DNA of 64,000 nucleotides, taken from IMG/VR virus record IMGVR_UViG_3300036886_000243, positions 27,509 through 91,508 of that record, one strand, 5' to 3'. The DNA comes from a virus. Within the stretch, counting starts at the first letter, position 1; every line of letters starts with the position of its first letter. The notes beneath the pieces were generated by a model that saw only the letters and a list, made by a program, of their open reading frames with translations, ran no database searches and was not told the origin of the DNA. Shown in pieces: positions 16,969 through 24,573 of the stretch. Both the position numbers and the translations under genes were made by a program.

Positions 16969-17336
16969 GTAAAAAAGAACCAAAAGACCCAGTGAAATGG
17001 AATGGCTTCAATTACATGGAGCTGAAAGATTATGTGGGGCCGGAAGTCCGGCTCCATCCTTTTCTTTACGGAGATAAAATAGATCTTGACAAAGTAGTCA
17101 TTGAAGGTTTCATCGTCGAGCTTCACAACATAATTACAAAGACTGTTACACAGGATAATGGAGAGGCTATCTCTCCACCAACTGAATTGGAACTTAAAAA
17201 AGTCACAGTCTCGAAAAAGAAGGGTGTGAACCGAAGAGTAGAAATTGAATTTGCTCTTCCCGTTCAATCATACAAGCAGCATACGGTAGAAGAAGAGGCT
17301 TTAGATGACGACGACGGCGACCCATGCTCGATATAA
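16965..17336 (+). CDS. Hypothetical protein, 123 aa
   Basis: ATGA overlap with the membrane protein upstream; its last 32 bases overlap the PARG gene, so the three are coupled. Beta-rich middle (LDKVVIEGFIVELHNIITKT) and an acidic tail (EEEALDDDDGD). No family recognised. Confidence 0.55.
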   Translation: MSKKEPKDPVKWNGFNYMELKDYVGPEVRLHPFLYGDKIDLDKVVIEGFIVELHNIITKTVTQDNGEAISPPTELELKKVTVSKKKGVNRRVEIEFALPVQSYKQHTVEEEALDDDDGDPCSI

Positions 17337-18162
17337 TCTTTACAGGCAATTGCACATCTCAAGAAAGAAGGGTGTTCGTCTAGGTCAAGAAGCACTAGAC
17401 ATTTGTACCAATGGGTACTACATGGCACCTTCTGGCAACGAAGTTGATTTCACTTCCTTGCTTCTTCACGCTATGGAAGCGACATTATCCTATCCGGAAG
17501 ACCTAGAACTCTTACCGCCAAAGAATAACGGATTCACTACTACCTATGAAGTCCGCAACGAAACTACTCTCGCTGCAACCCGTAGATTAAACACTAAAGG
17601 CTTTCATCCAGTCGCTTTGAATATGGCATCAGCACACCGACCAGGAGGCGGCTTCCTTTCTGGAGCCGCCGCCCAAGAAGAATACTTGTGTCGGTCTTCC
17701 GCTCTTTATCCATGTCTTCTGGATAACCCAATGTATTCTTTGCCACGCGATCCATTCGCTACTGATTATACAATTTATTCTCCCGACGTTCCTATATTTA
17801 GGAACGATGAGGGAAGGCTGTTGGAAGCAGTAGAGCTTTATTCTGTCCTCACATGTGCTGCGGTCCACGCAAGAGTCATTGGCAGAGACATGCCAGAAAG
17901 AGTTTCTGAAATCAAGCCCGTTATGGAAAAGCGTATCAAAAGACTTCTCAACATCGCAGCTATCCAAAACCATAACTCTCTAGTTCTCGGAGCTTGGGGA
18001 TGTGGCGTTTTTGAAAATAGCGGAGAGCTGATTGCTTCTCTTTTCAAGAAAGCTCTCAGGCACGAATTTAAGGGCGTCTTCAGTAAGGTAGTCTTTGCTA
18101 TTGCTGATTGGTCTATAGAACAGAAATTCATCGAGCCATTTATCAAAGCTTTTGCAAAATGA
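17305..18162 (+). CDS. Bacterial-type poly(ADP-ribose) glycohydrolase (TIGR02452/DUF2263 family), 285 aa
   Basis: GGGFLSGAAAQEE at residues 114-126 is the PARG catalytic signature GGG-X(6-8)-QEE, and NMASAHRPGGG, YCRSSxLY-like and LGAWGCGVF segments match the microbial PARG family. Such enzymes remove ADP-ribose from proteins or nucleic acids in the cytoplasm. In a phage this could reverse host ADP-ribosylation defences such as DarT-type toxins, or recycle ADP-ribose for NAD; which one is inference. The length matches the family and the catalytic Glu pair is intact. Confidence 0.85.
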   Translation: MTTTATHARYNLYRQLHISRKKGVRLGQEALDICTNGYYMAPSGNEVDFTSLLLHAMEATLSYPEDLELLPPKNNGFTTTYEVRNETTLAATRRLNTKGFHPVALNMASAHRPGGGFLSGAAAQEEYLCRSSALYPCLLDNPMYSLPRDPFATDYTIYSPDVPIFRNDEGRLLEAVELYSVLTCAAVHARVIGRDMPERVSEIKPVMEKRIKRLLNIAAIQNHNSLVLGAWGCGVFENSGELIASLFKKALRHEFKGVFSKVVFAIADWSIEQKFIEPFIKAFAK

Positions 18163-18626
18163 AAAAGCCTCTATTCCTTTTGCTATTTTTTAGTGTCGCC
18201 CAACTTTTCGCTGATCCCATTATCGGCTCTCGGCAACTGACAATCGATGTTGCTTATGCATACGTCCTAACTCACATGACTTATGTCAGCGACACTGAAT
18301 TGTATAAGGTGCACGAGGGAAGCTATGCTCCCTCACAAGAAGAGGTAGTCGCTCACAACTTCAAAGGTGACTGTAAAGCCTATGCCGTTTTATTTGCATA
18401 TATTGTCCATCGTATGTTGCCAGATGCAAAGATCGAATTCGTAGCTGTATATCAAAAGCATCACACTATGGGACACATGGAAGTTGATGTAGATGGAACG
18501 CGATATTTCTGCGCCAAAGGCTACGCCATTGAAGTTCACAAGTGGAGCTATGATGAATATATGAACATAGTCCACTCAACGCATGATTTAGAAGTACCTG
18601 AATCAGATCTAATTAAAATACAATAA
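18159..18626 (+). CDS. Secreted transglutaminase-like cysteine peptidase fold protein, 155 aa
   Basis: Begins MKKPLFLLLFFSVAQLFADP, a clear signal peptide with a cleavage site near ALA-like FAD. The mature part has FKGDCKAYAVLFAYIV and then MGHMEVDVDG, the Cys and His motifs of transglutaminase-like domains. ATGA overlap with the PARG gene gives the start. Predicted to act in the periplasm or outside the cell, perhaps on cell-wall peptides. Substrate unknown. Confidence 0.6.
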   Translation: MKKPLFLLLFFSVAQLFADPIIGSRQLTIDVAYAYVLTHMTYVSDTELYKVHEGSYAPSQEEVVAHNFKGDCKAYAVLFAYIVHRMLPDAKIEFVAVYQKHHTMGHMEVDVDGTRYFCAKGYAIEVHKWSYDEYMNIVHSTHDLEVPESDLIKIQ

Positions 18627-18629
18627 GCA

Positions 18630-18648
18630 TCGACAGTGATTTATTATG
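18630..18648 (+). promoter_or_regulatory. Promoter motif TCGACAG-N5-TATTAT
   Basis: TCGACAG, TGATT, TATTATG; 16 bases before ATG 18665 with TGGAGG between. It starts just after the stop of the preceding gene. Confidence 0.6.
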
Positions 18649-18664
18649 TTCTTGTGGAGGACAC

Positions 18665-19066
18665 ATGAACCTTGAGATTCTTTCTGAAGACGTGAAAGAG
18701 TTTTGTCGAAGGGCTTCATCCAAGCAGGAGCTGGGAATGTCTTTCATCCAAGCAAACACAGAAGTCCTCAACGAGGTGCTCCCGAACTATGAAGCCTTTT
18801 GGCAGTTGGTCATCTTGGCCGTCATCTGCCGTCGCGGCGATTTTAGCGGCGACATTTTCATGGATTACTTCCTAGACCACACTGACCAGAAAATCCACAA
18901 ATTTGTATGGCAAGAGTTGGCTATCAATCGTCAGAATGGACTTGGTATTGGCAAGATGCACTTGAGCCACAAAGAGTGGAATGAAGAAGTCAAAGAGCTC
19001 ATGGACATCATGGCCCAGAAAGACAAACGGACCGCTACCACTTGGCCCCTGACTTCAGAGGCATAA
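18665..19066 (+). CDS. Hypothetical protein, 133 aa
   Basis: Helical, charged protein with no recognised motif. Good TGGAGG ribosome binding site and its own TCGACAG promoter. Its position between two promoter copies implies a monocistronic early-type transcript. Confidence 0.6.
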   Translation: MNLEILSEDVKEFCRRASSKQELGMSFIQANTEVLNEVLPNYEAFWQLVILAVICRRGDFSGDIFMDYFLDHTDQKIHKFVWQELAINRQNGLGIGKMHLSHKEWNEEVKELMDIMAQKDKRTATTWPLTSEA

Positions 19067-19084
19067 AATTCCCAGGGAAAAGTT

Positions 19085-19103
19085 TCGACAGAATGGTATT
19101 ATA
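19085..19103 (+). promoter_or_regulatory. Promoter motif TCGACAG-N5-TATTAT
   Basis: TCGACAG, AATGG, TATTATA; AGGAGG at 19111 and ATG 19126 follow. The terminator at 19754 closes this unit. Confidence 0.65.
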
Positions 19104-19125
19104 TTCTATCAGGAGGAAGAAGGAA

Positions 19126-19725
19126 ATGGCGAAGAACTTCATGGATCAGGCAAAGGCAGCGGCTTCTACGGCAAAACCGGCCGCGAAGAAATCTTCAGTT
19201 CCGGTCATCACCGACGCCCCGGCCGATGTCACGGCGGCAGTCAAGGCCTATGTCAAGGCAGTGGATTCCAAGAAGGAAGCCGAAGCCGAAATGGCCAACC
19301 AGTTCACGGTGGTCGATGAATTCGTCACCAAGGTCCAGGACGAGAAGGCTTTCAAGGGTTCCTTCTCCAAGTCCTACAAGGTTCAGCTTGACACCGGAGA
19401 CACGGTTCTCTACTCCAGCCAGAATCGCTTCAAGATCAACCCTGAGGCCGAAGAGGACATCAAGGCTCTCCTCGGAGACAACTTCGGGGCTATGGTCCAG
19501 GAGAAGCTCACGGTCACGGTCAAGGAAGAGGTTTTCGAGGACGAGGCTCTGATGAAGGAGCTCGGCGAACTCCTCGGGGACAACTTCTCCAAGTTCTTCA
19601 ACTCGAAGATGGAGCTCAAGGTCAAAGACAACTTCGACGAGAAGATCTTCGCAGTGGCCAAGACCGCCAAGAAGCTGGCCGAGGTCAGGACCTTCATCGA
19701 ACCCTGGAAGCACACCCTCAAGTAG
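19126..19725 (+). CDS. Highly biased hypothetical protein, 199 aa
   Basis: Unrecognised; an Ala/Lys/Pro-rich N terminus (KAAASTAKPAAKKSS) is followed by an alpha/beta domain. The DNA is strikingly GC-rich with C/G-ending codons, unlike most neighbours, and the gene has its own promoter, an AGGAGG and an intrinsic terminator. That combination implies an abundantly made protein. Start chosen at ATG 19126 because the open upstream frame overlaps the promoter. Confidence 0.65.
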   Translation: MAKNFMDQAKAAASTAKPAAKKSSVPVITDAPADVTAAVKAYVKAVDSKKEAEAEMANQFTVVDEFVTKVQDEKAFKGSFSKSYKVQLDTGDTVLYSSQNRFKINPEAEEDIKALLGDNFGAMVQEKLTVTVKEEVFEDEALMKELGELLGDNFSKFFNSKMELKVKDNFDEKIFAVAKTAKKLAEVRTFIEPWKHTLK

Positions 19726-19753
19726 GGCATACTTCCTACCAGGACAATCCAAG

Positions 19754-19780
19754 ATGGCCGGTTATCCGGCCATTTCTTTT
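19754..19780 (+). terminator. Intrinsic terminator
   Basis: ATGGCCGG, loop TTAT, CCGGCCAT, then TTCTTTT. A compact GC-rich stem with a T-rich tail, 29 bases after the stop of the preceding gene. Confidence 0.8.
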
Positions 19781-19796
19781 GCGTAAAGGATCACAT

Positions 19797-20105
19797 ATGA
19801 CTGAAGAAAACATTGGTATCGTAAGAGAGTTGAGGACGCACCAGGAGTGCACTCGACAGGATGCTAAGGTTGTGATCAAGATCTTGAAGGATAAGAACGT
19901 TACTGTCATGGATAAATTAGCCATGCTATTCGCGTTTTCTACCAACGATAGATTTCTTGAGACTTTCCTTGATCGGAAACCAGAAGTCGACTATTGGATT
20001 ATAAAAAATCTGAAAGATCTAAACGAAGGTAACGAAAACTACGAAGAAGATAGGTCATTACTATACAAAGCAATTGCCAATGAATGGCTGAAGGAGACGA
20101 CATGA
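19797..20105 (+). CDS. Hypothetical protein, 102 aa
   Basis: ATG 19797 with AAAGGATC upstream. Helical and acidic (NLKDLNEGNENYEEDRSLL). No family recognised. First gene of a coupled run, ending in ATGA with the next gene. Confidence 0.55.
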   Translation: MTEENIGIVRELRTHQECTRQDAKVVIKILKDKNVTVMDKLAMLFAFSTNDRFLETFLDRKPEVDYWIIKNLKDLNEGNENYEEDRSLLYKAIANEWLKETT

Positions 20106-20284
20106 AATGTGCTTGTGGTTTCAAAGGCAAGTTCGTTCCACTTGGGAATGTCAACTCAGCTAATTTGGGAATGTACTACATTCTCAAGCCTAAAATGGAA
20201 TCCAAGTATGAAGGCCTGGTAGAGCTTTACGTCTGCCCCAAATGCAAGACCGTTAAAGCTCTAACTGACAAGGAGGCTAAATGA
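20102..20284 (+). CDS. Small zinc-ribbon protein, 60 aa
   Basis: Begins MKCACGFKGKF and has CPKCKTVKAL about 45 residues later, forming two CxxC/CxC knuckles. ATGA overlaps on both sides. Function unknown. Confidence 0.6.
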   Translation: MKCACGFKGKFVPLGNVNSANLGMYYILKPKMESKYEGLVELYVCPKCKTVKALTDKEAK

Positions 20285-20463
20285 TTCTCTACCACGACAT
20301 TCCTGTACAGATCACAGATTCTTTCGTCAATAAGCTCAACGGCGAAATCTGTGTTAAGATTTCTACTGCTAATGAAAATCGTTGGTCAAACGGTTGGGTC
20401 CGAGGCAGCGATCTTACTTTTGTCGAGGGCGAAACTCTTGAATCTACTTTAAGGAGACTTTAA
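20281..20463 (+). CDS. Hypothetical small protein, 60 aa
   Basis: AAGGAGGCTAA precedes the ATG. Beta-rich, possibly a small SH3-like barrel (WVRGSDLTFVEGE). It ends in TAATG with the next gene. Not recognised. Confidence 0.5.
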   Translation: MILYHDIPVQITDSFVNKLNGEICVKISTANENRWSNGWVRGSDLTFVEGETLESTLRRL

Positions 20464-20903
20464 TGACAGCAAAAGAAATCGTAGACTTCGTCGTAGGTTG
20501 GCTTGAAGCTGGCCAAGCAAAGCGAACTCAGACGTTTTCTGAGGTAGCTCTCACCGGACAGTTCGGCACAGAAAGCCATTACAACCAGGATGATGTCGAG
20601 AATCTCTATCAGCGCCTTGTGAAGCTGGACGAAATGGATGCAGTTTTGGTTATCAAGTGCATCTTAGAAAAGCTGAACTTCGCCGATCCTTCTATCCTCG
20701 ACTCTGTCATGTCTTCGCACAACAGTCACTTTGATAAGACAGTCATCAAGATACTGAGCCAATACCAGCCGCTTTCACCGCCTACTCCTGTTTTGCTTGG
20801 GCGAATCCGGCGGTCCAAAAAGAATCCGCCAGTTGATAACCCTATGCGCAGCATCTTCGATCAACGGTGGGCAGAGGTTCAAGCCGCTTCGACAGTATCT
20901 TAG
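20463..20903 (+). CDS. Hypothetical helical protein, 146 aa
   Basis: Helical throughout (AKEIVDFVVGWLEAGQ; DDVENLYQRLVKLDEMD) with C/G-rich codons. The last bases overlap the TCGACAG promoter of the ligase gene. No family recognised. Confidence 0.55.
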   Translation: MTAKEIVDFVVGWLEAGQAKRTQTFSEVALTGQFGTESHYNQDDVENLYQRLVKLDEMDAVLVIKCILEKLNFADPSILDSVMSSHNSHFDKTVIKILSQYQPLSPPTPVLLGRIRRSKKNPPVDNPMRSIFDQRWAEVQAASTVS

Positions 20904-20907
20904 AATG
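20889..20907 (+). promoter_or_regulatory. Promoter motif TCGACAG-N5-TAGAAT
   Basis: TCGACAG, TATCT, TAGAATG, overlapping the end of the preceding gene. The ligase ATG starts 5 bases later, so this transcript may also be leaderless. Confidence 0.5.
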
Positions 20908-20912
20908 ATCGT

Positions 20913-21521
20913 ATGGAGATCACTACCTTTTCTTACTTCTATCCCGAAAAGCCGACCCTGATTTCAAAGGATCAGGATCTTTTCAAAAACATCATCAAGT
21001 CGGGTCAATATGTAGCGGAGCGGAAGTATAACGGAATGAGACTTCAACTCCACTATCTCAACGGAAAGTTTCAGTGCTGGAATCGCCATCATGAAGATCT
21101 GAGCCAGACGATCAAGTTCTGCCCCGAAGGTGCTTTGGCGGGAGCTCTGGCTGCTCTTCCTCTCAAAGGCTATTGTCTTTTTGATGGAGAGCTCCGCCAG
21201 AACAAGACCAAGGGTATCAAACAGAAGATGATGCTTTTCGATGTCTTCATCTGGCAAAACGAAATGCTTCTTGGAGTTCCCTTCGCTGAGAGGCGGCAGA
21301 TCCTGGCCGACTTGATTCAGGTCGATGGCGACCCGCTCGGTATTCCCTTCCAGTTCGAGGGCGACTTCGAAAAGGTTTTCAACCAGGTCGTCGTGGACGA
21401 AGAGATCGAGGGCTTGGTCATGAAGAAGAAACAAGGCCAGTTCAAAATCAGCCGGAAGAACCCAGTTGACTCCACCTGGATGTATAAGGTTCGGAAGGCT
21501 AACAACAAATATCGATTTTAG
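20913..21521 (+). CDS. Minimal ATP-dependent DNA/RNA ligase, nucleotidyltransferase domain only, 202 aa
   Basis: Motif I is KYNGMR (Lys38 is the likely adenylated residue), motif III LFDGEL (89-94), motif IV EGLVMKK (166-172) and motif V WMYKVRK (189-195). All lie in the adenylation domain; the usual C-terminal OB domain is absent and the protein stops just after motif V. It could be a stripped-down nick-sealing ligase or rely on another subunit. DNA versus RNA as substrate cannot be decided here. Confidence 0.8.
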   Translation: MEITTFSYFYPEKPTLISKDQDLFKNIIKSGQYVAERKYNGMRLQLHYLNGKFQCWNRHHEDLSQTIKFCPEGALAGALAALPLKGYCLFDGELRQNKTKGIKQKMMLFDVFIWQNEMLLGVPFAERRQILADLIQVDGDPLGIPFQFEGDFEKVFNQVVVDEEIEGLVMKKKQGQFKISRKNPVDSTWMYKVRKANNKYRF

Positions 21522-21528
21522 GAGCAAC

Positions 21529-21897
21529 ATGGACAAGGTAGTTTTGCATAACAAAGCAGTTAGCTTCTTTCTCCGCTCGTATTGGAGATATCAGAAGATT
21601 TCTGACTTTGTTGTAGAAAAAGACGGTGAGAAGTTCACCGTAATAACAAATTTCCCAAAAAACAAAAACACTGGCAATATCTCTTTTAATCCAAATAGGA
21701 TTGAGCAGATGTTGAGAGATGATTGCATAGGAGCAATCATTGTCCATTGCTTTGGATCAGACAACTTTGAGGTCTTTGGCATTACAACTATCAATGATCT
21801 TGCTAAAGGTATTGCTAAAACGTGGCAGCCAAACAAGTACGGTTACAATGATTACAAGCTGGCTGCTATTCGCCACCTTAACATTCAGGCGGCTTAA
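21529..21897 (+). CDS. Hypothetical protein, 122 aa
   Basis: Start at ATG 21529 with TTAGGAGC just upstream. Mixed alpha/beta, basic, no recognised motif. Follows the ligase by 7 bases. Confidence 0.55.
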   Translation: MDKVVLHNKAVSFFLRSYWRYQKISDFVVEKDGEKFTVITNFPKNKNTGNISFNPNRIEQMLRDDCIGAIIVHCFGSDNFEVFGITTINDLAKGIAKTWQPNKYGYNDYKLAAIRHLNIQAA

Positions 21898-21907
21898 GGA
21901 GAATTAC

Positions 21908-22213
21908 ATGGCAAAGAAGAAAACAACGAAGAGACCCAAGAGCTATTACCAGAAGGTAGTAGACAAGATCCGGAAAGATCTTTTGTCCAACGTGAAAGGT
22001 ATGCAGTCAGAATCAACTTCCGACGAAGAGCACGCCAGCTACGACGAAACCATCAGCAAAATCAAAGCAGCAAAGACAATCGGCGCTCTTTCAAACGTTG
22101 CCCAAGAAATGGCTTGGGACTACGAGTCCTTCATTGGCCTCTTGCTCGACTCTCTCGGTGGGAAAGAGCCGGTTGATTCGGCAATGTTTGACGCTTTCGG
22201 TTGGGACACATGA
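21908..22213 (+). CDS. Hypothetical protein, 101 aa
   Basis: AAGGAGAATTAC precedes ATG 21908. A basic start (MAKKKTTKRPKSYYQK) is followed by an acidic helical domain. It ends in an ATGA overlap. Not recognised. Confidence 0.55.
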   Translation: MAKKKTTKRPKSYYQKVVDKIRKDLLSNVKGMQSESTSDEEHASYDETISKIKAAKTIGALSNVAQEMAWDYESFIGLLLDSLGGKEPVDSAMFDAFGWDT

Positions 22214-22506
22214 ACAGCCAAGAGCGCATCAATGAGCTCCAGCAGGAGATCGAAAAAGAGCGTTACAAAATCGATCACTGCTGCCACATCTTCGGCGAGC
22301 CTTTCAGCAACCCTGAAAAATTCATGGAAGGCTACGGTTCGAAACTCATGCATCAAGGCTCTGATTGCTGGACAGAGTTCGAGGGCTACAAAGAGGCCTT
22401 CAAGCCACGTTGGACAAGAACCTGCAACAAGTGTGGTCATCAGGAACATACCTATAAACGGAAGCCGGTCATATCTGATTATGTGCCAGACTTCGGAAAG
22501 GAATAA
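22210..22506 (+). CDS. Small protein with zinc knuckle, 98 aa
   Basis: N-terminal coiled-coil helix (QERINELQQEIEKERYKID), then CC near residue 24 and TCNKCGHQEHTY near the C terminus. One CxxC plus the upstream cysteines could bind zinc. ATGA-coupled to the preceding gene. Confidence 0.55.
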   Translation: MNSQERINELQQEIEKERYKIDHCCHIFGEPFSNPEKFMEGYGSKLMHQGSDCWTEFEGYKEAFKPRWTRTCNKCGHQEHTYKRKPVISDYVPDFGKE

Positions 22507-22509
22507 TTC

Positions 22510-22632
22510 ATGTTCGTAGGAGCCGGAATAGTTCTAGCGTGTTTCGCCGCTTCGGGAGCTTTTCATGTCACCTGGTGGGCGGTGATTATTTGGATTTTGG
22601 GTAGCGCACAGCTCCTCAAGTGGATGCTCTAG
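22510..22632 (+). CDS. Tiny single-pass membrane protein, 40 aa
   Basis: Almost the whole sequence is hydrophobic (VGAGIVLACFAASGAF, then WWAVIIWILGSAQLL). It follows the previous stop by 3 bases. Probably an inner-membrane peptide; function unknown. Confidence 0.5.
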   Translation: MFVGAGIVLACFAASGAFHVTWWAVIIWILGSAQLLKWML

Positions 22633-22645
22633 AAAGGAGAATCAC

Positions 22646-22939
22646 ATGAAGGTCAACTTGGACATTCGAGACGACAAAGAGCTTCGTGACATGGTCAAGG
22701 ACATGATCCGCGGTCAGGTCAAGAGCGTTATGCGGACCGACATCGACGAGATCATGAAGGAAGTGGTCGGCGACAAGACGGCCAAGCTATCCGACGTCAT
22801 GGCTAAAGAGATCACCAAGGTCGTTCGGGACTTCTTCCAGAGCGGCTATACTCGCGGCCCTGGTTATGCCATGATCGAGAAAGAGATCAAGGAACAGGTC
22901 GCTCTCACTCTCAAGAAGGTCATCCAGGAAGCCCGCTAA
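22646..22939 (+). CDS. Hypothetical helical protein, 97 aa
   Basis: Preceded by AAAGGAGAATCAC. Highly charged amphipathic helices (DDKELRDMVKDMIRGQVKS; KEVVGDKTAKLSDVMAKEI), GC-rich codons. No motif recognised. Confidence 0.55.
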   Translation: MKVNLDIRDDKELRDMVKDMIRGQVKSVMRTDIDEIMKEVVGDKTAKLSDVMAKEITKVVRDFFQSGYTRGPGYAMIEKEIKEQVALTLKKVIQEAR

Positions 22940-23205
22940 TGCAGGATCGGTCAAACGACATAGAAGTTAGCGGCGTCAAGATCAAAGACGAATGCCTGCT
23001 CATGGTGCAAAAAGCCATGAGCGGGTTTCCGTCCATCCGTTTCCTCTACAATCCTATCAAGTATTTTCGAACTCCTTACTATGAGATTGCCTATGGCGGC
23101 AAGAGCAATGATGTACGAGCATTTGAAGTTGCCATCCAGGACTTCTACTGGAACCCACCTGAGCCACCCAAAAGAACCTTCTTCCAAAAGCTTTTCAACA
23201 TTTAA
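22939..23205 (+). CDS. Hypothetical protein, 88 aa
   Basis: Starts on the stop of the previous gene (TAATG). Mixed alpha/beta with a basic C terminus (PPKRTFFQKLFNI). Not recognised. Confidence 0.5.
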   Translation: MQDRSNDIEVSGVKIKDECLLMVQKAMSGFPSIRFLYNPIKYFRTPYYEIAYGGKSNDVRAFEVAIQDFYWNPPEPPKRTFFQKLFNI

Positions 23206-23215
23206 CAAGATAACT
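23206..23215 (+). promoter_or_regulatory. Putative late promoter motif CAAGATAACT
   Basis: Exact motif, starting just after the preceding stop and only 2 bases before ATG 23218. If this is a promoter the transcript would be leaderless or nearly so. Confidence 0.5.
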
Positions 23216-23217
23216 TC

Positions 23218-23547
23218 ATGTTGCTCTATGAAGATTTTGTATATAGAAAACCTGCATCTAGATATTTTGGAAAATGGCGTCTAAGTAGTTCTGGGCGATG
23301 GGGTCATTATGACTTATTCATAAAGGCCATCAAAGAGAATACTAATTCAGTCCACTTTTTAGTTTGGAGTCCAGGAGAACCAGAGTCGACTAATCCAAGT
23401 TTTAAAAAACCTTATCTGAGCGATGAATTTCACCAATGGACTGCTAATTATGGCGGCGAACTCATACCGCAACCAAGCATTAAAGTTTTAAGAAACCTTA
23501 TCAAATCCTTATTCGTCGAACATACTTATAGATTCATAAAGGACTAA
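23218..23547 (+). CDS. Hypothetical protein, 109 aa (C-terminal helix family)
   Basis: Beta-rich N-terminal part with GKWRLSSSGRWGHYDLFIKA, then a C-terminal helix RNLIKSLFVEHTYRF. The [LIV][IV][RK]xxF ending is shared by about ten small proteins in the window. No SD is visible; the motif CAAGATAACT lies immediately upstream. Confidence 0.6.
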   Translation: MLLYEDFVYRKPASRYFGKWRLSSSGRWGHYDLFIKAIKENTNSVHFLVWSPGEPESTNPSFKKPYLSDEFHQWTANYGGELIPQPSIKVLRNLIKSLFVEHTYRFIKD

Positions 23548-23549
23548 TT

Positions 23550-24020
23550 ATGAACGATGAAGTATTCGCAGCCAGACAGTTTGTGCTTGTCACGTTGAGG
23601 GAACGACATACAGGAACTCCATCTACAACTTTATCCGAACTAGGCGAGAAAGCCAATAAGCGCGGAAAGTCTTTCTCTTACGATACCATCAAACAAGCCG
23701 CATGCGAGTTAGTAGCTGATCATAAAGCCAAGTTCATTTACCCCGTGTCAGATGCCAAAGTTTCTGAGAGAATTGAGGCCACTCCTATGGATCATGTAGA
23801 AGAAGGTCAATCAGGAATCGCTTGGATGTCTGAATATTGGTCTGAGCTACAAGAAAAATATGGCGGCATGTGGGTAGCTATCAAAGACTTTGAAGTAAAA
23901 TTTGCCGCTAAAAATCCGAAGCAACTCAAAAAACTTCTTGATGCCCATCCCGGACTTTGTCCTCTCTTGCAACAAATTAGTAAACCCAACACTGAAAGGA
24001 AGTGGTTTGCAGTTTTCTAG
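23550..24020 (+). CDS. Hypothetical protein, possible winged-helix, 156 aa
   Basis: Residues 1-60 are helical with TTLSELGEKANKRGKSFSYD followed by TIKQAACELV, resembling a winged-helix arrangement. The rest is alpha/beta without a recognised motif. AT-rich codon use. DNA binding is only suggested. Confidence 0.45.
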   Translation: MNDEVFAARQFVLVTLRERHTGTPSTTLSELGEKANKRGKSFSYDTIKQAACELVADHKAKFIYPVSDAKVSERIEATPMDHVEEGQSGIAWMSEYWSELQEKYGGMWVAIKDFEVKFAAKNPKQLKKLLDAHPGLCPLLQQISKPNTERKWFAVF

Positions 24021-24022
24021 CT

Positions 24023-24033
24023 CAAGATAAATT
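24023..24033 (+). promoter_or_regulatory. Putative late promoter motif CAAGATAAATT
   Basis: One-base variant of the recurring motif, 15 bases before ATG 24049 with GGGAGGG between. It lies between the preceding stop and the next gene. Confidence 0.45.
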
Positions 24034-24048
24034 CTGGGAGGGATTCAT

Positions 24049-24573
24049 ATGATCCCAGATATGCATCGTGAAACACTAATGGCCATCCGGCAATTAGTGC
24101 AACAGCACATTATAGATGGAAATTCAATTTTAGTGGTACGACCTATAGATACTTATCAATACAACCAATGGCTTAACAGCGTTCTTTTTGATCTTAACTC
24201 TTGGTTGAAAGATGTCCCTTGGGGTCTCAAAGTTTTCAATTACTACACAGCCCACGTACCACCCAATCCCTCTACGAATCCAAACCTAATGACGCCGACG
24301 CCTCCGCCAAGATGGTCGTTTATTCACTTTGATCGTTTTGAAGAAGGTGATGCAGAATGGCCAGATGTTTATGATAATGACGGACAGTATTTTAACTTCC
24401 CATGCCGATTCTTTCCTCGTCCAGTTCCGCCTCCACCAACTCCACCTTTAGAGCCGCTGACTACAGAAGAGAGTGCAGTCCAATTATTAAAGACACAGAT
24501 TGTAGCCTTACAAGCAATTTACGCTCGACTCAACGCAGAGACAATACCTACTGGGTCTATTGTATTCCCATAA
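24049..24573 (+). CDS. Hypothetical proline-rich protein, 174 aa
   Basis: N-terminal helical segment followed by two proline-rich stretches (PPNPSTNPNLMTPTPPPR and PRPVPPPPTPPLEP) and a short C-terminal helix. Good ribosome binding site. Perhaps structural; not recognised. Confidence 0.5.
   Translation: MIPDMHRETLMAIRQLVQQHIIDGNSILVVRPIDTYQYNQWLNSVLFDLNSWLKDVPWGLKVFNYYTAHVPPNPSTNPNLMTPTPPPRWSFIHFDRFEEGDAEWPDVYDNDGQYFNFPCRFFPRPVPPPPTPPLEPLTTEESAVQLLKTQIVALQAIYARLNAETIPTGSIVFP

Noticed and set aside
19195-19752. Long antisense open frame opposite the GC-rich gene at 19126
   Set aside because: It mirrors the codon bias of the sense gene, has no ribosome binding site and its translation is low-complexity Leu/Asp/Glu sequence.
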